DNA of 64,000 bases, taken from NCBI GenBank assembly GCA_937988775.1, contig CALKHP010000020.1, positions 1-64,000 of the forward strand, written 5' to 3'. This stretch comes from an uncultured Alphaproteobacteria bacterium. GTDB lineage: Bacteria > Pseudomonadota > Alphaproteobacteria > Rhizobiales > Beijerinckiaceae. The notes beneath the pieces were generated by a model that had not been told where the DNA came from, made no database searches, and saw nothing but the letters and a program-made list of their open reading frames with translations. Both the position numbers and the translations under genes were made by a program. Below are positions 1-6,963 of the stretch, piece after piece (positions within the stretch are counted from its first letter, which is position 1; every line of letters starts with the position of its first letter).

Positions 1-163
1 CGGCAGGATCATCGAGACCGTGCTTTCGGAAGAAGGCCGCCCGCCGGAAAGCATTTTCGATTTTGTGCAGGGTATGACGGCACACGCCCGCACCAAGGCG
101 CATCAGGATGCGCGCCTTGATCTGGAGGCGAAGGCCAAGACCTTGCTGAAGAAGGCAGCTTAA
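1..163 (+). CDS. C-terminal fragment, probable DUF932 protein
   Basis: Partial gene entering from the left edge; the frame starting at base 2 reads 53 residues to a TAA at 161-163. The tail is charged and helical, with HARTKAHQDARLDLEAKAKTLL near the end, which resembles the C-terminus of DUF932 proteins that are common on alphaproteobacterial plasmids and integrative elements. The function of that family is not established. A good intrinsic terminator follows ten bases later. The family call rests on only about 50 residues, so it is tentative; the reading frame itself is clear. Confidence 0.5.
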   Translation, partial: GRIIETVLSEEGRPPESIFDFVQGMTAHARTKAHQDARLDLEAKAKTLLKKAA

Positions 164-172
164 CCGCCACAG

Positions 173-205
173 CCGCGCAGCCGGAAATCCGGTTGCGCGG
201 TTTTT
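173..205 (+). terminator. Intrinsic terminator after the DUF932-like gene
   Basis: The arms CCGCGCA (173-179) and TGCGCGG (194-200) enclose an inner CCGG/CCGG stem with one G-T pair and an AAAT loop. Five T residues follow directly (201-205). This is a classical Rho-independent terminator placed ten bases after the stop codon. Confidence 0.85.
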
Positions 206-469
206 CGCCTTTCAGGTTTCGCACATTCGGAAAAATTCGCGCCGATCCGGCGTTGCGGATCGGCGGCGCGGCCGTGCGCAGAACACGGCCGCCGCTCGCC
301 GGGCTGCGCCCGGCTCGCGAAAACACAGCAGCAATGTTAAGAATGAAGTAACTAAAAACGATCGGTCGAACCGTTCAAGATATCGGAATCTGCCGGCTAC
401 TCGCAGTATTCCGTATCCGCCAAGCTCGCTTTCCGGGTGTTGCATTGCCCGGAATAGTGGGGTGACGCC
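206..469. other. Non-coding gap before the fseA-like gene
   Basis: About 260 bases without a convincing gene. It contains a GC-rich hairpin (GCCGGGC, TGC, GCCCGGC near 298-314) without a T run, then an AT-richer stretch from about 320 to 400 that would suit a promoter for the fseA-like gene. I saw no clear tra-box dyad of the kind that TraR binds upstream of the Mesorhizobium homologue. Confidence 0.4.
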
Positions 470-688
470 ATGCTTAGAAGCATCGATTGACGTTCGCCTG
501 CGGCGTATGAGTATACGGAACACATTCCCGCCGCCGGCTTCGCCTGGGAATATCTCCGACGCGACGACGACTATCATCGCGCTTTCCAGAACATCGCCAA
601 CATCAAAAACCTTTCGACGGAGCGCCTGGACGAATTTTCCAAGCGCTGGGGGTTGCGATTTCCCTTGCGACCCCGAAAACCGACCTGA
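470..688 (+). pseudogene. fseA: fseA-like 5' cistron (DUF6499), interrupted by TGA
   Basis: The frame of ATG 470 starts M-L-R-S-I-D, meets TGA at 488-490, then continues RSPAAYEYTEHIPAAGFAW and on through a typical DUF6499 domain to WGLRF, ending at TGA 686-688. Family members read D-W-R-S-P-A-A-Y-E-Y, so the TGA stands exactly where a Trp (TGG) is expected. I see no usable start between this TGA and the domain. In ICEMlSymR7A the homologous pair msi172/msi171 is fused by +1 frameshifting to make FseA, the activator of the excisionase gene rdfS. The gene therefore looks like an fseA inactivated by a point mutation, unless the TGA is read through or is a sequencing error. Confidence in the family is higher than in its being dead. 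Confidence 0.7.
653..665 (+). promoter_or_regulatory. +1 programmed ribosomal frameshift site (UUU to UUC)
   Basis: The zero-frame codons end W-G-L-R-F with TTT at 659-661 followed by CCC. Slipping tRNA-Phe by one base onto TTC (660-662) makes the next codon CCT at 663 and continues P-C-D-P-E-N-R-P-D-R-H-A into the DUF2285 frame. The domain continuity is seamless. The published FseA mechanism is exactly +1 slippage of tRNA-Phe from UUU to UUC in a conserved motif of the first gene. Without slippage, translation stops at 686-688. Confidence 0.85.
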
Positions 689-1259
689 TCGGCACGCGCT
701 ATTCTGGATTCCGAGCCTTCAGCCGCAAGCCGTGATGCTGAAACCCGTCGAACACCATGACGGCGCGACCGAGCCCATCGTGACGCTCGCGTATCTCGAT
801 GGTGTCGATCTTCGCCATGCCGCCGACGGCTGGCATGGCATATGGAAGGTCGATGGTGTTGCGCACCAATTCTGGCTCCCCGGCGCCGTTCCCGAAGTGC
901 CGGCACTCTATGGTTCATTTGCGACGATGGACGCCTTCCACGATCTGCGCTCTCACGCCGCCCAAAGGCTCCGCCGCGCGCTCAGCGGCCGTCCGCCTGG
1001 CCGCGATTTTCGCGCCATGCCGGCGCAGCTCCGGCACTTCCATATTCTGTCTCTGCGAGCGCTGGATGCACATCAGCGCGGCGAGAGCTATCGCAGCATT
1101 GCCGAAGTTCTGCTCGGATTCCTTGGATCGAAAGTGGATTGGGAAAGCGATCCGCGCAAAAATCGCGTTCGCCGCCTCGTCAGCAATGGGCTGAAAATGA
1201 TGCGCGGTGGCTATCGGCTGTTGCTGCATTATCCGATCAAGCCGACCTCATCGAAATAG
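663..1259 (+). CDS. fseA: fseA-like 3' cistron, DUF2285 domain
   Basis: This is the +1-frame half of the excision activator: 198 codons from the slip site to TAG at 1257-1259. The open frame itself extends upstream to 462, but its first 65 or so residues there have no family resemblance. The only plausible independent start, ATG 735, would omit the first 24 or so residues of this half. The C-terminal half has the DUF2285 signature: a helix with RALDAHQRGESYRSIAEVL, a basic stretch, and the G-G-Y-R-L-L-L motif near the end. In Mesorhizobium this half, fused to DUF6499, activates the excisionase promoter and is the target of the antiactivator QseM. With an intact start the fused product would be about 262 residues. 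Confidence 0.75.
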   Translation, partial: PCDPENRPDRHALFWIPSLQPQAVMLKPVEHHDGATEPIVTLAYLDGVDLRHAADGWHGIWKVDGVAHQFWLPGAVPEVPALYGSFATMDAFHDLRSHAAQRLRRALSGRPPGRDFRAMPAQLRHFHILSLRALDAHQRGESYRSIAEVLLGFLGSKVDWESDPRKNRVRRLVSNGLKMMRGGYRLLLHYPIKPTSSK

Positions 1260-1299
1260 CCCGGCATCCGCCTCGTTTGATCGGGAAGGTTGCCTCTAA

Positions 1300-2250
1300 T
1301 CATAACTGATCGTTCCACACCACCAGCCCGTTTCTACCCGCATCTTTGACCGCATAAAGCGCCTTATCGGCCGAACGCAGGAGGCAATCGCGGACCGCGG
1401 TCGGAGGAATATCGCGCGGGATCATCGTCAGGCCGGCGATGCCAATGCTGACGGTCAATCGATTGAACGGGCCGTCGGCGTCCCGGATTGTCAGATCAGC
1501 GACAGCTCGCTGGATGGCTCGACCGACATGCTCGGTGCCGACCAGCGAGGTGTTCGGCAGCACAACCACAAACTCGTCACCGCCATAACGTGCCGCGCAA
1601 TCACCCGGCCGCCGGACAGCGGATTGTATGGCGCCTGCGATGGCCTTCAGGCTTTCATCGCCGGCAACGTGGCCATGTCGATCGTTATAAGGCTTGAAAC
1701 AGTCCACATCGATGAGCGCGACGGCGATCGGATACTGCTCGCGCCGGCAACGGCGGATTTCCCGCTCGAAAAACTTTTCCAACCCATACCGATTGACCAA
1801 TCCGGTGAGCGCATCCGTCTCGGCGAATATCGTGATTTCCTTGTAGGCAGCGAACAGATTGTCGTTGGCGACGGCCAACGCCGTCTCCAGTTTCTTCTGC
1901 TTCGAGATATCGGTGAGCGCCACCGCGATAGCCGAGACGCTGGTGTCGCCATCGCGTGCGATCGGATTCACGGCAACGAGCAGCGTGCGGCCGGCAAAGA
2001 TGATCTCCCGATCAGGAATGGCGTGGCCGGAATCGAACAGGTCGAAATCCTGGCGAGCCTTCGCAACCATGTAGGCCGGACAGAAATCCAGCATCGACTT
2101 GCCGAAGAAACCATCAGGCGCGGTGTCACAGAGATCGGCATATCTGCGGTTCGCGGCTATATAGCGCGCCTCGCGGTCGAGCAGGCAGACCGACACCGGC
2201 AGCGAAAGAAATACCTGTCTCAGTTCGTCAGTGGGAAGCCGATAGATCAT
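1300..2250 (-). CDS. PAS-GGDEF diguanylate cyclase
   Basis: A 316-residue soluble protein without transmembrane segments. Residues about 8-125 form a PAS-like sensor domain. A short linker leads into a complete GGDEF domain (about 143-310) with DALTGLVNR at 146-154, the metal/substrate region DVDCFKPYND, and G-G-D-E-F at 223-227. An inhibitory I-site R-P-G-D (214-217) lies five residues before GGDEF, so product feedback by cyclic di-GMP is expected. There is no EAL domain. The gene is transcribed against the fseA-like gene, 40 bases from its end, and lies between it and the QseM-like gene. A role in island transfer is only an inference from position. Confidence 0.93.
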   Translation of the reverse strand: MIYRLPTDELRQVFLSLPVSVCLLDREARYIAANRRYADLCDTAPDGFFGKSMLDFCPAYMVAKARQDFDLFDSGHAIPDREIIFAGRTLLVAVNPIARDGDTSVSAIAVALTDISKQKKLETALAVANDNLFAAYKEITIFAETDALTGLVNRYGLEKFFEREIRRCRREQYPIAVALIDVDCFKPYNDRHGHVAGDESLKAIAGAIQSAVRRPGDCAARYGGDEFVVVLPNTSLVGTEHVGRAIQRAVADLTIRDADGPFNRLTVSIGIAGLTMIPRDIPPTAVRDCLLRSADKALYAVKDAGRNGLVVWNDQL

Positions 2251-2391
2251 CTGCGAAAGTCCCCCCGGACTGCCTCATCTTATCGGCCCTCGCGTATTTG
2301 TTGAGAGGAATCGGCAACAGCCGAAGCAGACAAAGCATTCACAAGCTGTAAGTCGTTTGAGATAAATAAAAGCAAGTTTCCGCTCATACCT

Positions 2392-2679
2392 TTAGCGGTT
2401 ATTTCGAACAGCCTGCTCCAATATCTTCCGATAGCCGCCCTTCGACAGCCATTGCGCGCGAGCGAAATGACTTTCCCAGCATCGGCGCGTGCGTGCTTCC
2501 TCGGTCACTGGATCTCGGTGCAGGACGATGCGTGCAGCCTCAGACCAATCCGCGTTATCGCGGTTGGCGTCCAGCAAGCGCATATAGGTCACGTAATGCT
2601 GTTCGTCGTAGGTCGTGATCGTCGGTCCGCTCGGCGCTTCGTCCTCGACTTCAGGGTCAAGTCGCGGCCGCGTCTGCAT
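2392..2679 (-). CDS. qseM: QseM-like antiactivator (single DUF2285 domain)
   Basis: A 95-residue protein that is essentially one DUF2285 domain: TYDEQHYVTYMRLLDANRDN, then a basic helix and W-L-S-K-G-G-Y-R. The same G-G-Y-R motif ends the fseA-like product, fitting a protein that mimics or binds that domain. I chose the start at 2679 because a strong AAGGA lies about nine bases upstream; the open frame could extend 27 residues further without a better site. In ICEMlSymR7A, QseM binds and inhibits both TraR and FseA, keeping the element integrated. It is divergent from an XRE repressor with a large inverted repeat between them, which is the qseM-qseC arrangement. No traR or traI is in the window. 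Confidence 0.7.
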   Translation of the reverse strand: MQTRPRLDPEVEDEAPSGPTITTYDEQHYVTYMRLLDANRDNADWSEAARIVLHRDPVTEEARTRRCWESHFARAQWLSKGGYRKILEQAVRNNR

Positions 2680-2763
2680 GAAATTTATCCTTTCCAGTAA
2701 CTTAACGCGGACAATAATGCAGCGAGTCCGGCAAACAGTATGAATAGCATAGTTCCGCACGAT

Positions 2764-2796
2764 TAGGAACGATCATTCCTAGAATGATCGTTCCTA
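2764..2796. promoter_or_regulatory. Perfect 15-bp inverted repeat, likely XRE/QseC operator
   Basis: TAGGAACGATCATTC (2764-2778), a CTA spacer, and the exact reverse complement (2782-2796). Each arm is itself nearly palindromic around GATC, with centres at 2772.5 and 2787.5, so this may be two adjacent dimer sites 15 bp apart. It sits between the divergent qseM-like and qseC-like genes, 18 bases before the latter's ATG. A possible -10 element, TATGCT, overlaps its right edge at 2795-2800. Confidence 0.85.
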
Positions 2797-2814
2797 TGCT
2801 GGTCCCTTCCGGCC

Positions 2815-3036
2815 ATGGATCTCAAAGAGGTCATGGCGAAAAATCTGCGTCAGGCACGTCATGATAAGAAGCTGACGCAAGAGGAACTGGCCGACCGCGC
2901 CGGTTTGAGTATGCGTTATGTCGGCGCGATCGAGCGCGGCGACGTATCCGCCAGCGTGACCGTGCTGGGACAAATTGCCGATGCCCTTGAGATCGAGCCC
3001 GGTGAGCTGCTGAAAAGAGGCAGCAAACCGAGATAA
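2815..3036 (+). CDS. qseC: XRE-family repressor, QseC-like
   Basis: A 73-residue protein made almost entirely of one Cro/C1-type helix-turn-helix domain (LTQEELADRAGLSMRYVGAI at about residues 20-39, then a second helix pair). It is divergent from the QseM-like gene with a large perfect inverted repeat between them. QseC of Mesorhizobium has this size and position and sets the on/off state of qseM. No Shine-Dalgarno precedes the ATG and the probable -10 lies only about 15 bases upstream, so the leader would be very short. The HTH assignment is certain; the QseC role rests on context. Confidence 0.85.
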   Translation: MDLKEVMAKNLRQARHDKKLTQEELADRAGLSMRYVGAIERGDVSASVTVLGQIADALEIEPGELLKRGSKPR

Positions 3037-3228
3037 TTGCCGGTTTCGCTCGACGCTGCCGGCCTGACGCCGGAGCACTACTAGCAACAGCTTAGAAAAC
3101 GGAAGGGGTGCCGCCAGCGCGCACGCGCAAATGCGGCACGCTACAGGGTGCCGATCCCTCGCCATGGTTCGCCGTAGCCCGCTGTCGCCACCGACAGCCT
3201 CACGCAACAGCGAACCGGAGGTGATCCC

Positions 3229-3498
3229 ATGCGCGACCCATTGGCGGGTCTGCCGCCACGACTCTTGCGCACGCCTGAAGCCGCGCGCTTTCTCGGCATT
3301 TCGCTGCGCACCCTGGAGAAGCACCGGACCTACGGCACCGGGCCGACCTATCGCAAGATCGGCGGCCGGGTCGTCTATGCGGTTGATGACCTGCTCGCCT
3401 GGTCCGCGCTTGGCGCGCGCAAATCCACCCATGATGAGAACGCCGGCACGGTCTTTCCCGCGCGCCCACTGACCCCGGAAGAACGGGGTGAGCACTGA
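3229..3498 (+). CDS. rdfS: RdfS-like excisionase (AlpA/MerR-type winged helix)
   Basis: An 89-residue protein with the recombination-directionality-factor fold: L-R-T-P-E-A-A-R-F-L-G-I-S (13-25), then the recognition segment LRTLEKHRTYGTGPTYRKIG and a wing with V-V-Y-A-V-D-D-L. A strong CGGAGGTGATCCC precedes the ATG. Its size and its place at the head of a rep-traF-relaxase operon match rdfS of ICEMlSymR7A, whose product drives excision by the element's integrase and is switched on by FseA. No integrase is in this window. The following rep gene begins on the base after this stop codon. Confidence 0.8.
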   Translation: MRDPLAGLPPRLLRTPEAARFLGISLRTLEKHRTYGTGPTYRKIGGRVVYAVDDLLAWSALGARKSTHDENAGTVFPARPLTPEERGEH

Positions 3499-4569
3499 AT
3501 GCTGTGTGAGGACCAACATGGTGACGCCGAACCCTCCAGCGAGCGCAGCCGCCTCGATCCCTTCGTGGTCGCGGCTGGCGACGCCGCGCCGCGCGACCAA
3601 CGCGATTTGATGGAGCGGCCATTCTTCTCACTGGCAAAGACGCCGCGCACCAAGCCGATTCTCTACAAGACCGCCGACGTGGAAGTGCAGGTGCTCGGGA
3701 TGCCCGAACACGGCATGGCAACGATATGGGATGCCGACGTGCTGATCTGGGCGGCCTCGCAGATTGTCGCGGCCGAAAACAACGGCCTGCGCACATCACG
3801 CTTCTTTCGCTTCACGCCCTATCATCTGCTGCGCGCGATCGGGCGCTCGACCGGAAATCAACAATACGTCTTGCTGAAGGCCGCGCTCGCACGCCTGCAA
3901 TCCACCGTCATCGCCACCACGATCCGGAACGGCCCGCATTGGCGTCGCCGGCAATTCTCATGGATCAACGAATGGGAGGAGATGACGACGCGCGCCGGCC
4001 GCGTCGAGGGTATGGAATTCGTCCTGCCGGAATGGTTCTACAACAGCGTCGTCGACCGCTCGCTGGTCCTGACGATCGACCCGGCTTACTTCCGGCTGAC
4101 CGGCGGCATCGAACGCTGGCTCTATCGCGTCGCGCGCAAGCACGCCGGCCACCAGCGCCACGGTTGGCTGTTCGAGATTGCGCATCTGCATATGAAATCC
4201 GGCAGTCTCGCGCGCGTCTCTGACTTTGCGCTCGACCTGCGCCGCATCGCCGCCCGCCAGCCATTGCCCGGCTATCGCCTCGACATGGAGCGGAACGACG
4301 GCCGCGAGTTGCTGCGCATCCGGCCCGCGAACCTGTCCACAGTGCCTGTTGATAGAGCTGTTAAAACCATCGGCACATCAGGCGCACGGGGTATCGGCAC
4401 ATCAGGCGCAGAACTATCGGCACATCAGGCGCACGAACCGCAGCTAAATCTCTGGCCTCAAAACGAAAGCCGCGCGCCTAACTTATCTAACAGTGAATCT
4501 AACATAGATTCTGTAGGGCGCGGACAGAGCGGGCACGGTGCCGCGAAACGGTCGGGGCGAACGCCATGA
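3499..4569 (+). CDS. Replication initiator protein A family
   Basis: A 356-residue RepA-like initiator of the family found on alphaproteobacterial plasmids and integrative elements: an acidic N-terminus, ERPFFSLAKTPR, then ATIWDADVLIWAASQIVAA and paired winged-helix segments (TSRFFRFTPYHLLRAIGR; RWLYRVARKHAGHQ). The last 75 residues are low complexity because the DNA there carries three iteron-like direct repeats (4369-4433) followed by an AT-rich stretch, a plausible replication origin. The ATG directly follows the rdfS-like stop, and the C-terminus overlaps the next gene by ATGA. In an integrated element such a protein may support replication of the excised circle; that is inference. Confidence 0.88.
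   Translation: MLCEDQHGDAEPSSERSRLDPFVVAAGDAAPRDQRDLMERPFFSLAKTPRTKPILYKTADVEVQVLGMPEHGMATIWDADVLIWAASQIVAAENNGLRTSRFFRFTPYHLLRAIGRSTGNQQYVLLKAALARLQSTVIATTIRNGPHWRRRQFSWINEWEEMTTRAGRVEGMEFVLPEWFYNSVVDRSLVLTIDPAYFRLTGGIERWLYRVARKHAGHQRHGWLFEIAHLHMKSGSLARVSDFALDLRRIAARQPLPGYRLDMERNDGRELLRIRPANLSTVPVDRAVKTIGTSGARGIGTSGAELSAHQAHEPQLNLWPQNESRAPNLSNSESNIDSVGRGQSGHGAAKRSGRTP
4369..4433. repeat. Three iteron-like 18-bp direct repeats (candidate oriV)
   Basis: ATCGGCACATCAGGCGCA occurs exactly at 4369-4386, 4393-4410 and 4416-4433. The spacing is 24 and then 23 bases, about two helical turns. The 23-base step breaks the reading frame, so the peptide repeat (I-G-T-S-G-A twice, then S-A-H-Q-A-H) is not maintained; the constraint is on DNA. 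Iterons beside or inside a rep gene are the usual binding sites of the initiator. Confidence 0.8.
4495..4511. repeat. AT-rich inverted repeat with two GANTC sites
   Basis: GAATCTA, ACA, TAGATTC is a perfect 7-bp dyad in the AT-rich tract (about 4470-4515) just after the iterons. Each arm contains a GANTC, the site methylated by CcrM in Alphaproteobacteria. This could be the melting region of an origin or a methylation-sensitive control site. Confidence 0.5.
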
Positions 4570-5357
4570 CCGTGCTGATCGGCGACTGCCGTGCCCTGAT
4601 GCCGACCCACGCACCCTTCGACCTGATCCTGGCCGATCCGCCTTACGGCGACACGTCGCTCGCCTGGGATCGCCGTGTCGACGGCTGGCTGCAGCTCGCG
4701 CGTGCTGCGCTCGCGCCGACCGGCTCGCTCTGGGTGTTCGGATCGCTGCGCTTGTTCATGGCGACGGCAAACCGCTTCACCGAAGCCGGCCTTCGCTACG
4801 CACAGGAGATCGTCTGGGAGAAGCAGAACGGCTCAGGCTTCCATGCTGATCGCTTCAAGCGAGTGCATGAGCTGGCCGCGCAGTTCTATCCCGCCGCATC
4901 GCCCTGGCGCGACATCTACAACGACGTTCAGACCACGCCCGACGCGACGGCGCGCATCGTGAGGCGCAAGCGCCGCCCGCCGCACACCGGCCACATCGAC
5001 GCTGGCCATTACGTCAGCCATGACGGCGGGCCGCGCCTGATGCGCTCCGTCATCACCGTGCGCAACTGCCACGGCCGCGCCATTCATCCGACCGAGAAGC
5101 CGTCCGCGCTGCTCGAAATCCTGATCCGCACGAACTGCCCCGTGGGCGGCCTGGTCGGCGACTGGTTCGCCGGATCCGGCGCAGCCGGTGAAGCCTGCCG
5201 GCTCTCCGGCCGCCGCTATCTCGGCTGCGAGATCGACGCCGCGATGGCCGAGCGCGCCTGCGCGCGGATCGCGGCCGTGCTGCCGTTCCATAACGGAGCC
5301 CGCGCGCCCGCGACGCTCGCGCTCGAATGTCCCCGCACCGAAGGAGAGAGATCATGA
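4566..5357 (+). CDS. Site-specific DNA methyltransferase (DPPY, beta-type order)
   Basis: A 263-residue adenine-N6/cytosine-N4 type methyltransferase. The catalytic D-P-P-Y is at 24-27, at the N-terminus; an H-P-T-E-K-P motif is at 174-179; the SAM-binding F-A-G-S-G is at 201-205, followed by a Y-L-G-C-E-I-D strand. This catalytic-before-SAM order is that of the beta class (CcrM-like, RsrI-like). Small size and the absence of a restriction gene point to an orphan enzyme. It is coupled by ATGA overlaps to rep upstream and DUF2840 downstream. In related operons I expect a ParA-like gene at this position, so it may replace partitioning, or protect or regulate the origin. The target sequence cannot be predicted. 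Confidence 0.88.
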   Translation: MTVLIGDCRALMPTHAPFDLILADPPYGDTSLAWDRRVDGWLQLARAALAPTGSLWVFGSLRLFMATANRFTEAGLRYAQEIVWEKQNGSGFHADRFKRVHELAAQFYPAASPWRDIYNDVQTTPDATARIVRRKRRPPHTGHIDAGHYVSHDGGPRLMRSVITVRNCHGRAIHPTEKPSALLEILIRTNCPVGGLVGDWFAGSGAAGEACRLSGRRYLGCEIDAAMAERACARIAAVLPFHNGARAPATLALECPRTEGERS

Positions 5358-5872
5358 CCGGCAACGCGGCACGCCGCGCGCACGGCCGTCCGCTGCCGGA
5401 CGGGCCAGCGCCGTTCACCACCCTGGTCGAACTGACCTTCGAGAAGCGCAAGATCGAGCACTGGATACGCTTCGGCCACAAGAGCTACGAACAGATTCTC
5501 GACCGCCGCCGCAGCGTCGTCGGCTTCGCGCCGAACGCCGTCTTCGCCTTCGTCCGCTGGGCGGCCGGCGAGCACGGCACCATCATTTCCCGGCTCGATA
5601 TTGTCCGCGCGATCGGCCGCGACGAGCCGTGCCAGACGCTGCCATTCGTGCGGCCGGGCGGCGACATCCTGTTGCGGCTCGACACCTGGGCGAAGGTCGA
5701 GAGGGCGTTGCAGGCGATCGACGCCGTGGAAGCGCTCGGCCTCGATGCGGCCGACGTATCACCCGATCACTGGCGGCACGTCCACAACCGTTTGACCGCC
5801 GGCCTTGAGCCGGACGCCTATACGCCGGAACGTCATGCGGCGTGGCTCGGTCGCCGCAGGATCGCGCCATGA
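5354..5872 (+). CDS. DUF2840 protein of the transfer operon
   Basis: A 172-residue protein from ATG 5354, supported by GGAGAGAG and a four-base overlap with the methyltransferase stop. It contains TTLVELTFEKRKIEHWIRFG, W-R-R-like basic helices and H-W-R-H-V-H-N-R-L, the pattern of DUF2840 proteins that sit between rep/parA and traF genes in alphaproteobacterial mobile elements. No enzymatic motif is visible. It overlaps the traF-like gene by ATGA, so it is almost certainly co-translated with it. Function unknown. Confidence 0.75.
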   Translation: MTGNAARRAHGRPLPDGPAPFTTLVELTFEKRKIEHWIRFGHKSYEQILDRRRSVVGFAPNAVFAFVRWAAGEHGTIISRLDIVRAIGRDEPCQTLPFVRPGGDILLRLDTWAKVERALQAIDAVEALGLDAADVSPDHWRHVHNRLTAGLEPDAYTPERHAAWLGRRRIAP

Positions 5873-6414
5873 CGCGCGCCGGTCTGATGCTCATGACGGC
5901 GTTCGCTGCGTTCGGCGTCGGCTATCCCGGCCTCACGCCGATGCCGCTCAAGCTGATCTGGAACGCATCCGCCAGCGTGCCGATCGGCTTCTATACGATC
6001 GACTTCGCCGGCCCGTTCGAGTTGACTGATCTTGTCGCCGTGGACGCGCCCGAACCGCTCGCGACCTTCCTCGCCGAGCGCGGCTATCTGCCCAAGGGCG
6101 TGCCGCTCATGAAGCGCGTGCGCGCCGTCTCCGGGCAGACCGTTTGCCGGATCGGCCACGTCATCACCGTCGATGGAATGATTGCCGGCGCAGCGCTGGA
6201 GCGAGACCGCGCCGGCCGCGAGCTTCCCGTCTGGCAGGGATGCCAGCGCATCCACACCGGCGAAATCTTCCTGATGAACTGGCAGGCCCGCGACAGCATG
6301 GACGGCCGGTATTTCGGGCTGATCTCCACCGACCAGATCATCGGCCGCGCGGTCCCGTTGTGGACCGACGAGGAAGGCGACGGCCGCTTTGAATGGCGCG
6401 CGCCGACGCGGTGA
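5869..6414 (+). CDS. traF: TraF-type S26 signal peptidase
   Basis: A 181-residue membrane-anchored serine peptidase. One N-terminal hydrophobic helix is followed by the catalytic S-V-P-x-G-x-Y motif with Ser36, and the general base Lys82 in LMKRVRAVSG, the Ser-Lys dyad of the signal peptidase I/TraF family. TraF of RP4 processes (cyclises) the TrbC pilin; this homologue is expected to act in pilus or transfer-protein maturation. The start ATG 5869 overlaps the DUF2840 stop by ATGA. Confidence 0.88.
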   Translation: MTRAGLMLMTAFAAFGVGYPGLTPMPLKLIWNASASVPIGFYTIDFAGPFELTDLVAVDAPEPLATFLAERGYLPKGVPLMKRVRAVSGQTVCRIGHVITVDGMIAGAALERDRAGRELPVWQGCQRIHTGEIFLMNWQARDSMDGRYFGLISTDQIIGRAVPLWTDEEGDGRFEWRAPTR

Positions 6415-6480
6415 GCGCGCGGCAGGCGGCGCATGGCGTGTCGTCCGCTTCATCATCACCGCAACAGAAGGAGACAAGTC

Positions 6481-6816
6481 ATGCCACAGATCGGTCAATT
6501 CACCGCCGAGAAAAAGAACTTTGTCGGCAGCGTCCACACACTCACGCTCACCTGCGAACTCACCATCGTTCCCGCAGAGGAATCCGACACCGAGAACGCG
6601 CCGGATTACCGTGTCCATCGTGGCGACGCCGATGGCCCGGAAGTCGGCGCGGCGTGGAAACGCACCGGCGAGAAGGCCGGCGAATATCTGTCCGTGCTGC
6701 TCGACGATCCGGCTTTACCGCAGGCGATCCGCGCCAACCTGTTCCAGAACGGCAGCGACAAGGCGTCATGGTCGCTCCACTGGAGCCGCTCGAAACAGCG
6801 CGACGAGCGGGACTAA
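6481..6816 (+). CDS. DUF736 protein
   Basis: A 111-residue protein with the DUF736 pattern: MPQIGQFT, a beta-rich core (NFVGSVHTLTLTCEL), D-Y-R-V-H-R-G, then G-A-A-W-K-R-T-G-E-K-A-G-E-Y-L-S-V-L-L-D-D-P and a W-S-L-H-W-S-R end. A clear AGAAGGAGA lies ahead of ATG 6481. DUF736 proteins are small single-domain proteins of plasmids and integrative elements, nearly always beside traF and a lytic transglycosylase; their biochemical role is unknown. Confidence 0.85.
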   Translation: MPQIGQFTAEKKNFVGSVHTLTLTCELTIVPAEESDTENAPDYRVHRGDADGPEVGAAWKRTGEKAGEYLSVLLDDPALPQAIRANLFQNGSDKASWSLHWSRSKQRDERD

Positions 6817-6963
6817 GGCCATGCGGTCCTGCGTCATCATCGCGTTGAAAGGCGTCATCCCTTTGTTCGCGGAAAAGCCGTCTCATCCCTTCGTCCCGCT
6901 CGACCGCAGGACGCCGGCGCGCGCAGCGCAGGTCAAGGGCGGCCATCGGCCGGCGCTTGCGCC

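Noticed and set aside
3131..3472. 113-residue ORF overlapping the excisionase gene
   Set aside because: Almost entirely in another frame of the rdfS-like gene, with no ribosome site and Arg/Ser-rich composition typical of a shadow.
4566..5357. Restriction-modification system
   Set aside because: Only a methyltransferase is present; neighbouring genes are rep, DUF2840 and traF, with no endonuclease.
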